Positions 1-6,907 of a DNA stretch of 32,326 nucleotides are shown piece after piece. How positions within the stretch are numbered: position 1 is the stretch's first letter; every line of letters starts with the position of its first letter. A model generated the notes under the pieces. The model ran no database searches. It saw nothing but the letters and a program-made list of their open reading frames with translations, and had not been told where the DNA came from. Position numbers and translations under genes: made by a program. Source of the DNA: Rhodovulum sp. (GTDB taxonomy: Bacteria > Pseudomonadota > Alphaproteobacteria > Rhodobacterales > Rhodobacteraceae); NCBI GenBank assembly GCA_020637615.1, contig JACKKC010000031.1, forward strand, positions 1 through 32,326, read 5' to 3'.

Positions 1-746
1 TCCGCCCGCTCGAGGGTGCGCGTCATGCGCCCGTGATGCGGCCATTCGACCCCGAGCTGGTGGTTGGTCGCCCAGGCCTGGCGGCTGACGATCGGCGGAC
101 GGTCGGGCGAGAGCATGACCGTCGCGACTTCGCCACCGGGGTCGATCAGGGTGACGTTGTAGGACATGTGGATGGGCAGATCGCGCAGCACGCTCAGCGC
201 GTCCTGGGTGTCGCGGCAGAATTGCAGCAGGTAGCGGATGACCAGCGGGATGCCGAAGCCGCGCCCGCCCGCCACCCGGCCGCCGAAGGTCAGCGAGGCG
301 GCAAGGCCATGGGCGTTCATCCCGTCCGACAGCCCCGCCAGCGCCTCGACCATGCCGACCACCTGCCGCCCCAGCCAGCACGACCGGAACATGGTCGATT
401 CGTTCAGCCCGGGGTCGAGGTCGTAATTGCGGATGAGCAGCGGCCCTTCCGCGTCCGACAGCGCGAGCTGCGTGCAATTCACCAAATAGCGCGGCGGCGT
501 CCAGAAGGTGAGGAACCGTTCCAGCAGCTCGTCGCCACCGGCCTTCTCGACGAGGTCGTCCAGCAATCGCTCGAACCCGGGCAGATGCCGCCGGATCGCC
601 CGGCGGCAGGCCTTGGCGTTCGGGCCGTCTTCGCCGTTCCGGGTCGTGAACCATTCGCGCCAGCCAGGCCAGCCATGGCCGACGATCTCGCGCCAGGCCG
701 CACCGGGCGCGTCTTCATCGAGAAAACGGAAGGACAGGCTGGTCAT
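1..746 (-). CDS. C45-family autoproteolytic acyltransferase/hydrolase (N-terminal part, runs off left edge)
   Basis: The frame is open from an ATG at 746-744 to the window edge, giving 248 residues without a stop. After a helical N-terminal part of about 88 residues comes Asn90-Cys91-Thr92-Gln93, followed about 12 residues later by IRNYDLDP. A Cys that becomes the new N-terminus, then an RNxD motif, is the signature of the penicillin acyltransferase (AAT/C45, Ntn-hydrolase) family. These proteins cleave themselves before the Cys and then make or break amide bonds of small N-acyl compounds. A GAGAG stretch lies just before the ATG. A perfect palindrome at 807-825 lies 61 bp upstream and resembles two others near the ATP-grasp and amidase genes. 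The substrate is unknown and the C-terminal half is not visible. Family call is confident; precise function is not. Confidence 0.82.
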   Translation of the reverse strand, partial: MTSLSFRFLDEDAPGAAWREIVGHGWPGWREWFTTRNGEDGPNAKACRRAIRRHLPGFERLLDDLVEKAGGDELLERFLTFWTPPRYLVNCTQLALSDAEGPLLIRNYDLDPGLNESTMFRSCWLGRQVVGMVEALAGLSDGMNAHGLAASLTFGGRVAGGRGFGIPLVIRYLLQFCRDTQDALSVLRDLPIHMSYNVTLIDPGGEVATVMLSPDRPPIVSRQAWATNHQLGVEWPHHGRMTRTLERA

Positions 747-806
747 CTCTCGCAGTCCATGTACCCTGCATGGGTCGAACAATCCGGGGAGCGATGACAT
801 CGCGCT

Positions 807-825
807 ACACTATGGATCATAGTGT
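807..825. promoter_or_regulatory. Palindromic operator candidate (site A)
   Basis: ACACTATG and CATAGTGT form perfect 8-bp arms around the spacer GAT. The site lies between the C45 hydrolase start (746, minus) and the small gene at 868 (plus), so it could control either. It matches the sites at 14074-14090 and 14276-14292 in the arrangement CA-N-N-ATGG-N-YCAT. On the minus strand a TTGACA lies at 856-851, but no well-spaced -10 box is clear. The regulator is unknown. Confidence 0.55.
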
Positions 826-867
826 TGACGTTGCTTCACCGGCTCCCCCGTGTCAAGCGGCATCGCC

Positions 868-1212
868 ATGACCAATCTGCAACCGACGGCGACGATCCGC
901 CAGAGCGATATAGAGAAGCTCCGGGCGCAGTACCGGATCAACGACATGCCCGTCGCCATCCGGACTGAGCGGAACGTGGAGGCGGGCGGGTTCGCGGATG
1001 CCTCGCGCAATCCGAATACCTGGACCGCCTATCTGTTCGTCGACGGGCAATGGGCGCAGATCGAGAGCGCCCGGGGCCTCAGGCGCGAATGGACCAGTCT
1101 CGACCGGCTGGAACGCTGGCTGCGGAGCATGGGGTTCCGCGCCTTCGCCGTGCGCAACGACATCGAGCCCGCCGGCTCGGGTGGCGGCCCCACCCGCATC
1201 TCGATAAAGTGA
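868..1212 (+). CDS. Small conserved protein of unknown function (paralogue of 12032-12385)
   Basis: This encodes 114 residues from the ATG at 868. An in-frame GTG at 850 would add six residues, but the ATG fits the length of the paralogue better; neither start has a clear Shine-Dalgarno sequence. There is no signal peptide or membrane segment. The core reads YRI-x3-PV, RTER, GGF, VDGQWA, then REW-x-SLDRLERWLRS-x-GFR. By hand alignment about 52 of 93 core residues are identical to the protein at 12032-12385. I do not recognise the family. The two copies bracket the arginine operon, and this one sits beside operator site A. The strongly conserved tryptophan-rich C-terminal helix suggests a binding or regulatory role, but that is speculation. 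Confidence 0.75.
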   Translation: MTNLQPTATIRQSDIEKLRAQYRINDMPVAIRTERNVEAGGFADASRNPNTWTAYLFVDGQWAQIESARGLRREWTSLDRLERWLRSMGFRAFAVRNDIEPAGSGGGPTRISIK

Positions 1213-1218
1213 GCGGCA

Positions 1219-1232
1219 GGCGCGGCCGCGCC
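1219..1232. terminator. GC palindrome between convergent genes, possible terminator
   Basis: GGCGCGGCCGCGCC is a perfect 14-bp palindrome seven bases after the stop of the 868-1212 gene and before the end of the converging dehydrogenase gene at 1266. A second weak GGGG/CCCC pairing follows at about 1236-1258. There is no T tract, so intrinsic termination is only a possibility. Confidence 0.3.
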
Positions 1233-1265
1233 GTCGGGGCAGGGGAGCGCAAGGCCCCCTCCCGT

Positions 1266-2510
1266 TCACACCGCCAGCAGGCCGTCCGTATCGATCTCGG
1301 GCTGGCGACCGGCGATCTGGTCGGCGACGAAGCGGCCGGATCCGCAGGCCATGGACCAGCCCACATGGCCGTGGCCGACATTCAGGAAGAGGTTGCCATA
1401 GCGTGAGGGACCGAGGATCGGCACCGAACTCGGGGTCATCGGACGCAGGCCCGTCCAGTAGACGATCCGGGACTGGTCGACGGCATCGCCGTAGAGGGTC
1501 TCGGTGATCGCGTGGATCGAGCGGAAGTCCTTCGGCCGGTGGCCGTAGTCGTAGCCGGCGAAGACCGCCGAGGCGGCGGCGCGCAACCTTCCGCCGAAGG
1601 GCGACATGGCGACCAGCAGATCCTCGTCGACCAGCCCCATGTGTGGACCGGCCTCGGGTCGGGTGAGCGGTGCGGTGATCGAGAAGCCCTTGACCGGGTA
1701 GATCGGCAGCCGCACCCCGATCTCGCCGGCGATGAGCGCGCTCTCCGACCCGGCCGCCAGCACGAAGGCATCGGCCGCCACCTCGCCGCGGTCGGTCTGG
1801 ACCCGCACCACCCGATCGCCCTCGACGATCAGCCGGCGGATCGGGGCGTCATAGAAGAGCGTGGTGCCCTTGTGGGTCCTGCACCATTCGGCGAGGTTGT
1901 TCGAGAACTTGTGGCTGTCGCCGGTCTGGCAGTCCGGCGAGTAGATGCCGCCGGCGACCTCGGGCGCGCGTTCCATCACCGGCTCGAGCTCGAGCATGCG
2001 GTCGCGCTCGACCGTCTCGATGCGCAGGCCCTGGTCGCGCAGGATGCCCATGTGGTGGGAGGCGGCCTTCAGTCCGTCCTTCGACCGGAAATAATAGAGG
2101 ATCCCCTGGGAGCGGCCGTCGTAGCCGATGCCCGTCTCCTCGACGAGGCGGTTCAGGCAATCCTTGGAGTAGGAGATCAGCCGCAGCTTGACCAGCGTGT
2201 TGCGATAGGCCGCGGCGCTGGTGCATTGGGTGAGGAACTGCACCGACCAGACCCAAAGCCGCGGGTCGAGCCGGAGGCGGTACTTGATCCCGAGATCGGA
2301 GCGGTAGAGCGACTTCAGCGCCATCTTCAAGGCGTCGGGCGAGGCCCAGGCATAGGCGTCGGACGGGCTGACGAGGCCACCGTTGCCGAAGCTCGCCTCC
2401 TCGGCGGCCTTGGCGCGGCGTTCGATCAGCACGACCTCATGGCCGTCCCTGGCCAGGTAATAGGCGGTGGCGACGCCGACGACGCCCGCACCGAGGACCG
2501 CGACCTTCAC
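1266..2510 (-). CDS. FAD-dependent D-amino-acid dehydrogenase (DadA/DauA type), probably for D-arginine
   Basis: This encodes 414 residues and starts with GTG. It opens with the Rossmann FAD motif VAVLGAGVVGVATAYYLA at about residues 3-20 and ends with the DAO-type C-terminal block containing GLRPMTPSSVPILG and NVGHGHVGWSMACGSG. The GTG overlaps the aldehyde dehydrogenase stop (GTGA at 2510-2507), and GGGAGAA lies a few bases upstream, so this start is well supported and translationally coupled. DadA-family enzymes oxidise D-amino acids to imino acids and pass electrons to the respiratory chain. Placed behind a 2-ketoarginine decarboxylase and a guanidinobutyrase, the likely reaction is D-arginine to 2-iminoarginine/2-ketoarginine. 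The length is closer to DadA than to Pseudomonas DauA, so substrate range is an inference from context. Confidence 0.85.
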   Translation of the reverse strand: MKVAVLGAGVVGVATAYYLARDGHEVVLIERRAKAAEEASFGNGGLVSPSDAYAWASPDALKMALKSLYRSDLGIKYRLRLDPRLWVWSVQFLTQCTSAAAYRNTLVKLRLISYSKDCLNRLVEETGIGYDGRSQGILYYFRSKDGLKAASHHMGILRDQGLRIETVERDRMLELEPVMERAPEVAGGIYSPDCQTGDSHKFSNNLAEWCRTHKGTTLFYDAPIRRLIVEGDRVVRVQTDRGEVAADAFVLAAGSESALIAGEIGVRLPIYPVKGFSITAPLTRPEAGPHMGLVDEDLLVAMSPFGGRLRAAASAVFAGYDYGHRPKDFRSIHAITETLYGDAVDQSRIVYWTGLRPMTPSSVPILGPSRYGNLFLNVGHGHVGWSMACGSGRFVADQIAGRQPEIDTDGLLAV

Positions 2511-3976
2511 GAGGCTTCTCCCTGGGCGATGGTGAGGTGCTTGACCCCGAGGAAGGCGCTCAGCCCCCAGGGGCCGAGCTCGCGGCCGATGCCGCTGGCC
2601 TTGAAGCCACCCCAGGCAGTGTTGGGGTAGATCACCTGGAGCGAGTTGATCCAGACATGGCCGGCGTCGATGCGGGCGGCCACGCGCTCGGCGCGGTCGG
2701 GGTCGCCGCTGACGATGGTGGCGACGAGGCCGTAGTCGCTGTCGTTGGCCATCTCGATGGCCTCGGCCTCGGTCCGGAAGCTGCGCACCGCCAGCACCGG
2801 CCCGAAGATCTCCTCGCGCCAGAGGAAGCTCGCGGTCGGCACGTCGACATAGACGCTCGGCTCGACGAAGAAGCCGCCGCCGTCGCTGCCCGCCTCGCCG
2901 CCCGCCAGCGGCTCGAGCCGCTCGGCGCGGGCCTGGTCGAGGAAGCGCTGCACCTTCTCGAACTGCGGCCGTGTGGTGAGCGGCCCCATCTCGGGGTCGC
3001 CGGCGAGCGGCGCCCCGACACGCAGGCCCTTCGCGCGCGCCGCCAGCCGGTCGAGGAGCGCCGGGGCGACGCTCGCCTCGACGATCAGCCGCGAGGTCGC
3101 CGAGCACATCTGCCCGGCGTTGAAGAAGATGCCGCCGGCGATGCAGTCGACGGCGTGGTCGAGGTCGGCGTCGGCAAAGACCACGATCGGCGACTTGCCC
3201 CCGAGCTCGAGCGAGACCGGCAGGCAGCGCGCCGCCGCCGCCCCCATCACCTTGGCGCCGACGAGGTTCGAGCCGGTGAACGAGAGCTTGCGCAGGCGCC
3301 GGTCGCGGGTCAGCGCCGCGCCGGCCTCGGCCGCCCCGGTGACGAAGTTGAGCACGCCCGCCGGCAGCCCGGCCTCTAGCGCGATGTCGCCGTAGGCGAG
3401 CTCGATCAGCGGCGTGAATTCCGAGGTCTTGAGCACCACGGTGCAGCCGGCCGCCAGCGCCGGGGCGATCTTCCAGGCGCTGGTGACCAGCGGGAAGTTC
3501 CAGGGGACGATCATGCCTACCGGCCCGACCGGCTCGAACCGGGTCTTGCCGGCGAAGGCCGGGTCCGGCATCGGCACCGGCGTGCCCTGGCGAGCGTCGA
3601 GCTCTTCGGCGAGGCCGGCGTAATATTCGAAGGTGGCCACCGCGTCGCCCACGTCGATCTCGGCTTCGGCGCGCGGCTTGCCGTTGTTGCGCATCTGCAG
3701 CTGCGCGAGATCTTCGGCGCGGCGCCGCAACCCGTCGGCGAAGGCGCGCAGGAAGACGGCGCGCTCGGCGCCGGGAAGCCGCGCCCAGGACGGGAAGGCG
3801 GCGGCCGCGGCGGCGACGGCGGCCTCGACATCGGCCGCATCGGCGCAGGCGATCTCGGCGAAGGGGGTGCCGGTCGAGGGATCGACCACGCTCAGCCGCT
3901 CGGTGCCGCTCGCGGTGCGGAAGGCACCGTTGACGAAGAGGCTTGCCGGGCGGTCGATCAGCGCATCGAGGCTCAT
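2507..3976 (-). CDS. Aldehyde dehydrogenase, probably 4-guanidinobutyraldehyde dehydrogenase
   Basis: This encodes 489 residues of the NAD(P)+-dependent aldehyde dehydrogenase superfamily. The hallmark residues are visible: Asn160 in VPWNFP, Glu257 in LELGGKSP and the nucleophile Cys291 in NAGQMCSATSR. The ATG overlaps the stop of the upstream decarboxylase gene (ATGA at 3976-3973). The next gene overlaps its own stop in the same way, so the three genes are probably translated as a coupled unit. In the arginine transaminase/dehydrogenase pathway, an aldehyde dehydrogenase follows AruI and turns 4-guanidinobutyraldehyde into 4-guanidinobutyrate. That substrate is inferred from position. The sequence itself only shows an active betaine-aldehyde-dehydrogenase-like enzyme. 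Confidence 0.88.
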   Translation of the reverse strand: MSLDALIDRPASLFVNGAFRTASGTERLSVVDPSTGTPFAEIACADAADVEAAVAAAAAAFPSWARLPGAERAVFLRAFADGLRRRAEDLAQLQMRNNGKPRAEAEIDVGDAVATFEYYAGLAEELDARQGTPVPMPDPAFAGKTRFEPVGPVGMIVPWNFPLVTSAWKIAPALAAGCTVVLKTSEFTPLIELAYGDIALEAGLPAGVLNFVTGAAEAGAALTRDRRLRKLSFTGSNLVGAKVMGAAAARCLPVSLELGGKSPIVVFADADLDHAVDCIAGGIFFNAGQMCSATSRLIVEASVAPALLDRLAARAKGLRVGAPLAGDPEMGPLTTRPQFEKVQRFLDQARAERLEPLAGGEAGSDGGGFFVEPSVYVDVPTASFLWREEIFGPVLAVRSFRTEAEAIEMANDSDYGLVATIVSGDPDRAERVAARIDAGHVWINSLQVIYPNTAWGGFKASGIGRELGPWGLSAFLGVKHLTIAQGEAS

Positions 3977-5565
3977 GACCAGCCCCGCACCGCCGCGTCG
4001 TCGATCTCGATCACCGTCGGCCGGTCGGCCCGGACCGCGGCGCGCAGGGCCTCGGCGAGCTGCGCGAAGCTCTCGACCTTCAGCGCGTGGCAGCCGAAGC
4101 CCCTGGCGATGGTCTGGAAGTCGGGGGTGTAGATGTCGACGCCGATCTGGGGGATGTCGCGATCCGCCATGTATTGCTTGATCTCGCCATAGCCCTGGTT
4201 GTTCCAGAGCAGGATCGGCACCGGCAGGCCCAGCTCGGCCGCGGTCGCGAGCTCGGGCAGGGTGAACTGGATGCCGCCGTCGCCGATCAGCGCCACCACC
4301 GGCGCGTCGGGCCGGGCGAGCTTGGCGCCGAAGGCCGCCGGCAGGCCGTAGCCGAGCGTGCCGTAGCCGGTGGAGGAGTTGAACCACGACCGCGGCGCGG
4401 CCGGGGCGTAGGTGAGGTTGCCGCCATAGACCGGCTGGGTCGAATCGCCCGCGATGACGACGCCGGGCAGCGCCTCGGCGACCGCATCGAGGAAGCGGCC
4501 ATGCCGGCGGTAGTCGTCGCGCAGTGCCGCGTCCGCCGCCGCGCGCAGCTGCCCGGGCGCCTCCGTGGGGGTGCGGGCCGTGTCGAGGGCGGCGTGCAGC
4601 GCCGCGAGCGCCGCCCCGGCGTCCGAGCAGATCGCGACCTCGGGCAGGGCGTTGCGGGTCAGCTGTTCGGCCTCGATGTCGATGCGGATCAGCTTGCCGG
4701 CGAGCGCGAGCGCGCTGTCGAAGAGCAGGGTGTCGGTCTCGCCGAGCTCGGTGCCGACCGCCAGCACCACGTCGGCCGCCTGCAGCGCCGCGAGGATCGG
4801 CGGCAGCGGCAGCATCGAGCCGAGGCTGAGCGGGTGGTCCGGGGGCAGCACGCCCTTGGCGTTGATGGTGAGCGCGGTCGGTGCGCCCAGCCGGTCGACG
4901 AGGGCGCGCGCCGCCTCCGCCGCATTGGCGGTGCCGCCGCCCAGCACCACAAAAGGCGCCCGGGCGCCGCGCAGCAGTTCGGCGGCGCGGGCGATGGCGT
5001 CGGGATCGGGACCGGGGCGGCTGCGGGTGCGATGGGCGGTGCGCGAGAGCTCGTCGGCCGGCGCGGTGATGACGTCGAGCGGCAGCTCGATATGCACCGG
5101 GCCGGGCCGGGCGCTGTCGAAGACCGCGAAGGCGCGGGCGATGACCAAAGGCAGCTCGGCGGCGCGCAGCAGGCGGTGGCTGAAGACCGAGACGCCGCGG
5201 ACCATGGCGCTCTGGTCGGGCAGCTCGTGCAGGCGTCCCTCGCCCATGCCGAGCTCGTTGGTGGTGTTGACGCTGGAGATCACCAGCATCGGGATCGAGT
5301 CGGAATAGGCCTGGCCCATGGCGGTCAGGATGTTGGTCATGCCGGGGCCGGAGATGATGAAGCAGGCCGCCGGCCGACCGGAGGCGCGGGCATAGCCGTC
5401 GGCCATGAAGCCCGCGCCCTGTTCGTGGCGCGGGGTGATGTGGCGAATGGCGGTGTTGGGCAGCCCGCGGTAGAGCTCGACCGTGTGCACGCCCGGAATG
5501 CCGAACACGGTGTCGATCCCGTAGGATTCCAGGATCTCGACCAGCACCTCGCCGCAGGTTTTCAT
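3973..5565 (-). CDS. aruI: ThDP-dependent 5-guanidino-2-oxopentanoate (2-ketoarginine) decarboxylase
   Basis: This encodes 530 residues with the full acetolactate-synthase/decarboxylase architecture: an N-terminal pyrimidine-binding domain with catalytic Glu48 (RHEQGAGFMADGYARASG), a central domain, and a C-terminal diphosphate-binding domain with GDGG at 428-431 and NNQGYG at 455-460. The opening FGIPGVHTVELYRGL is characteristic of AruI-type proteins annotated as 2-ketoarginine decarboxylase rather than of biosynthetic IlvB. The start is preceded by AGAGGGGG. It decarboxylates 2-ketoarginine to 4-guanidinobutyraldehyde, fitting between the D-amino-acid dehydrogenase and the aldehyde dehydrogenase in the same operon. 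A generic acetolactate-synthase-like enzyme is the alternative, but the ureohydrolase and RidA neighbours favour the arginine role. Confidence 0.83.
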   Translation of the reverse strand: MKTCGEVLVEILESYGIDTVFGIPGVHTVELYRGLPNTAIRHITPRHEQGAGFMADGYARASGRPAACFIISGPGMTNILTAMGQAYSDSIPMLVISSVNTTNELGMGEGRLHELPDQSAMVRGVSVFSHRLLRAAELPLVIARAFAVFDSARPGPVHIELPLDVITAPADELSRTAHRTRSRPGPDPDAIARAAELLRGARAPFVVLGGGTANAAEAARALVDRLGAPTALTINAKGVLPPDHPLSLGSMLPLPPILAALQAADVVLAVGTELGETDTLLFDSALALAGKLIRIDIEAEQLTRNALPEVAICSDAGAALAALHAALDTARTPTEAPGQLRAAADAALRDDYRRHGRFLDAVAEALPGVVIAGDSTQPVYGGNLTYAPAAPRSWFNSSTGYGTLGYGLPAAFGAKLARPDAPVVALIGDGGIQFTLPELATAAELGLPVPILLWNNQGYGEIKQYMADRDIPQIGVDIYTPDFQTIARGFGCHALKVESFAQLAEALRAAVRADRPTVIEIDDAAVRGWS

Positions 5566-5594
5566 CGCCGTCCCCCTCTTCTTGCCGGCGCCGG

Positions 5595-5945
5595 TCAGCG
5601 CTGCGCGATCGCCGCGATCTCGACGGCGAATTCGCTGCCGGCCAGCCGCGCCTCGACGCAGGCCCGCACCGGCGGGTTCGCCTTGTCGACCCAGGCGTCG
5701 TAGACGACGTTCATGGCGTCGAAATCGCCGATCGCGGCGAGCCAGATGTTCACCGAGACGACCTTGGACTTGTCGCTGCCGGCCTTGGCCAGCAGCGCGT
5801 CGATGCCCTCGAGGATCTCGCGGGTCTGGCTGCCGACGTCGCGGCCGGCATTCTCGTGCGCGACCTGGCCGGCGGTGAAGACGAGGTCGCCGACCACGAC
5901 CACCTGGCTCATGCGGGGGCCGCTGTCGATGCGTTCGATGGACAT
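5595..5945 (-). CDS. RidA-family enamine/imine deaminase
   Basis: This encodes 116 residues, the usual Rid-protein length, from the ATG at 5945 with an AAAGGAGAA ribosome-binding site. The chain shows the YjgF/RidA pattern: SQVVVVGDLVFTAGQVA near residue 13 to 29, the central VVSVNIWLA block, and the C-terminal stretch PPVRACVEARLAGSEFAVEI with the conserved Arg and Glu. Rid proteins speed hydrolysis of reactive imines to keto acids. Here an FAD dehydrogenase that produces 2-iminoarginine is in the same operon, so quick conversion of that imine to 2-ketoarginine for AruI is a sensible role. It lies 11 bp after the ureohydrolase gene and 29 bp before aruI. Confidence 0.9.
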   Translation of the reverse strand: MSIERIDSGPRMSQVVVVGDLVFTAGQVAHENAGRDVGSQTREILEGIDALLAKAGSDKSKVVSVNIWLAAIGDFDAMNVVYDAWVDKANPPVRACVEARLAGSEFAVEIAAIAQR

Positions 5946-5956
5946 GGGTTCTCCTT

Positions 5957-6907
5957 TCAGGTGCGGTACTGGACGCCCGGCATCACGCAGAGCATCTCGA
6001 AGAGCAGGAACGCCGCGGTGATCGCGGTGTTGCCGGAAGGGTCGTAGGGCGGCGAGACCTCGACGCAATCGCCGCCGACGAGGTTGAGGCCGCGGCAGCC
6101 GCGGATGATCTCCAGCCCCTGGACCGAAGTCAGCCCGCCGATCTCCGGGGTGCCGGTGCCGGGGGCATGCGCCGGATCGAGGGCGTCGATGTCGAAGGTG
6201 AGATAGACCGGGCCGTCGCCGAGCTGGGCGCGGACCTCGGCCATCAGCGGGCTCAGCGAGCGGTGCCAGCATTCCTCGGCCGGCACGACGCGGACGCCGA
6301 GCGCGGCGGCCCAGTCGAAGTCCTCGGCGGTGTAGCCCGAGCCGCGCAGCCCGATCTGGACCATGCGCCGGGGGTCGATCAGCCCCTCTTCGATGGCGCG
6401 GCGGAAGGGCGTGCCATGGGCGATCGGCTCGCCGAACATCGCCTCGTTGACGTCGGCATGGGCGTCGACATGGATCAGGCCCACCGGCCCGTGCACCTTG
6501 TGCAGCGCGCGCAGGATCGGCAGCGGGATGGTATGGTCGCCCCCGATGGTCAGCGGCTTGGCGCCATGGGCGAGGATGGCGTCATAGGCCTCCTCGATGA
6601 TGCGCATCGAATCGAAGATGTTGAAGGTGTTGATCGCCACGTCGCCGATATCGGCGACCTGCAGCGAATCGAAGGGCGCGGCCCGCGTTGCCATGTTGTA
6701 GGGCCGCACCATACAGGATTCCTGCCGGATCTGGCGCGGCCCCATGCGCGTGCCCGAGCGGTTGGAGGTACCGATGTCGAAGGGCACCCCGACGAAGGCG
6801 ACGTCGAGCCCCTCGGCCGTCGCCGCGGCGGGGAGACGCATCATCGTGCCGGGGCCGCCGAAGCGCGGCATCGCGTTGCCGCCAAGCGGCTGGTTGAATT
6901 CCGTCAT
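5957..6907 (-). CDS. gbuA: Guanidinobutyrase-type ureohydrolase (agmatinase/arginase family)
   Basis: This encodes 316 residues. All three binuclear manganese motifs are intact: GGDH at 122-125, DAHAD at 148-152 and DIDALDPAHAPGTGTPE from 239. The stretch DAHADVNEAMFGEPIAHGT is like that of Pseudomonas GbuA, favouring 4-guanidinobutyrate over agmatine. The enzyme would release urea and GABA as the last dedicated step of the pathway. The ATG at 6907 overlaps the stop of the racemase gene (ATGA, 6907-6904). Agmatinase or a related guanidino-acid hydrolase remains possible, but no arginine decarboxylase is nearby and an AruI/aldehyde dehydrogenase pair is. The upstream protein carries a second, degenerate copy of this fold. 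Confidence 0.87.
   Translation of the reverse strand: MTEFNQPLGGNAMPRFGGPGTMMRLPAAATAEGLDVAFVGVPFDIGTSNRSGTRMGPRQIRQESCMVRPYNMATRAAPFDSLQVADIGDVAINTFNIFDSMRIIEEAYDAILAHGAKPLTIGGDHTIPLPILRALHKVHGPVGLIHVDAHADVNEAMFGEPIAHGTPFRRAIEEGLIDPRRMVQIGLRGSGYTAEDFDWAAALGVRVVPAEECWHRSLSPLMAEVRAQLGDGPVYLTFDIDALDPAHAPGTGTPEIGGLTSVQGLEIIRGCRGLNLVGGDCVEVSPPYDPSGNTAITAAFLLFEMLCVMPGVQYRT

Noticed and set aside
33..797. 254-codon plus-strand open frame
   Set aside because: It is antisense to the C45 hydrolase, which has recognisable catalytic motifs. Composition (R, P, A, H, Q rich) is that of a GC-rich shadow frame.
4087..5703. 538-codon plus-strand open frame over the decarboxylase
   Set aside because: Antisense shadow of aruI; no domain is recognisable and the arginine/glycine/glutamine-rich text mirrors the real gene.
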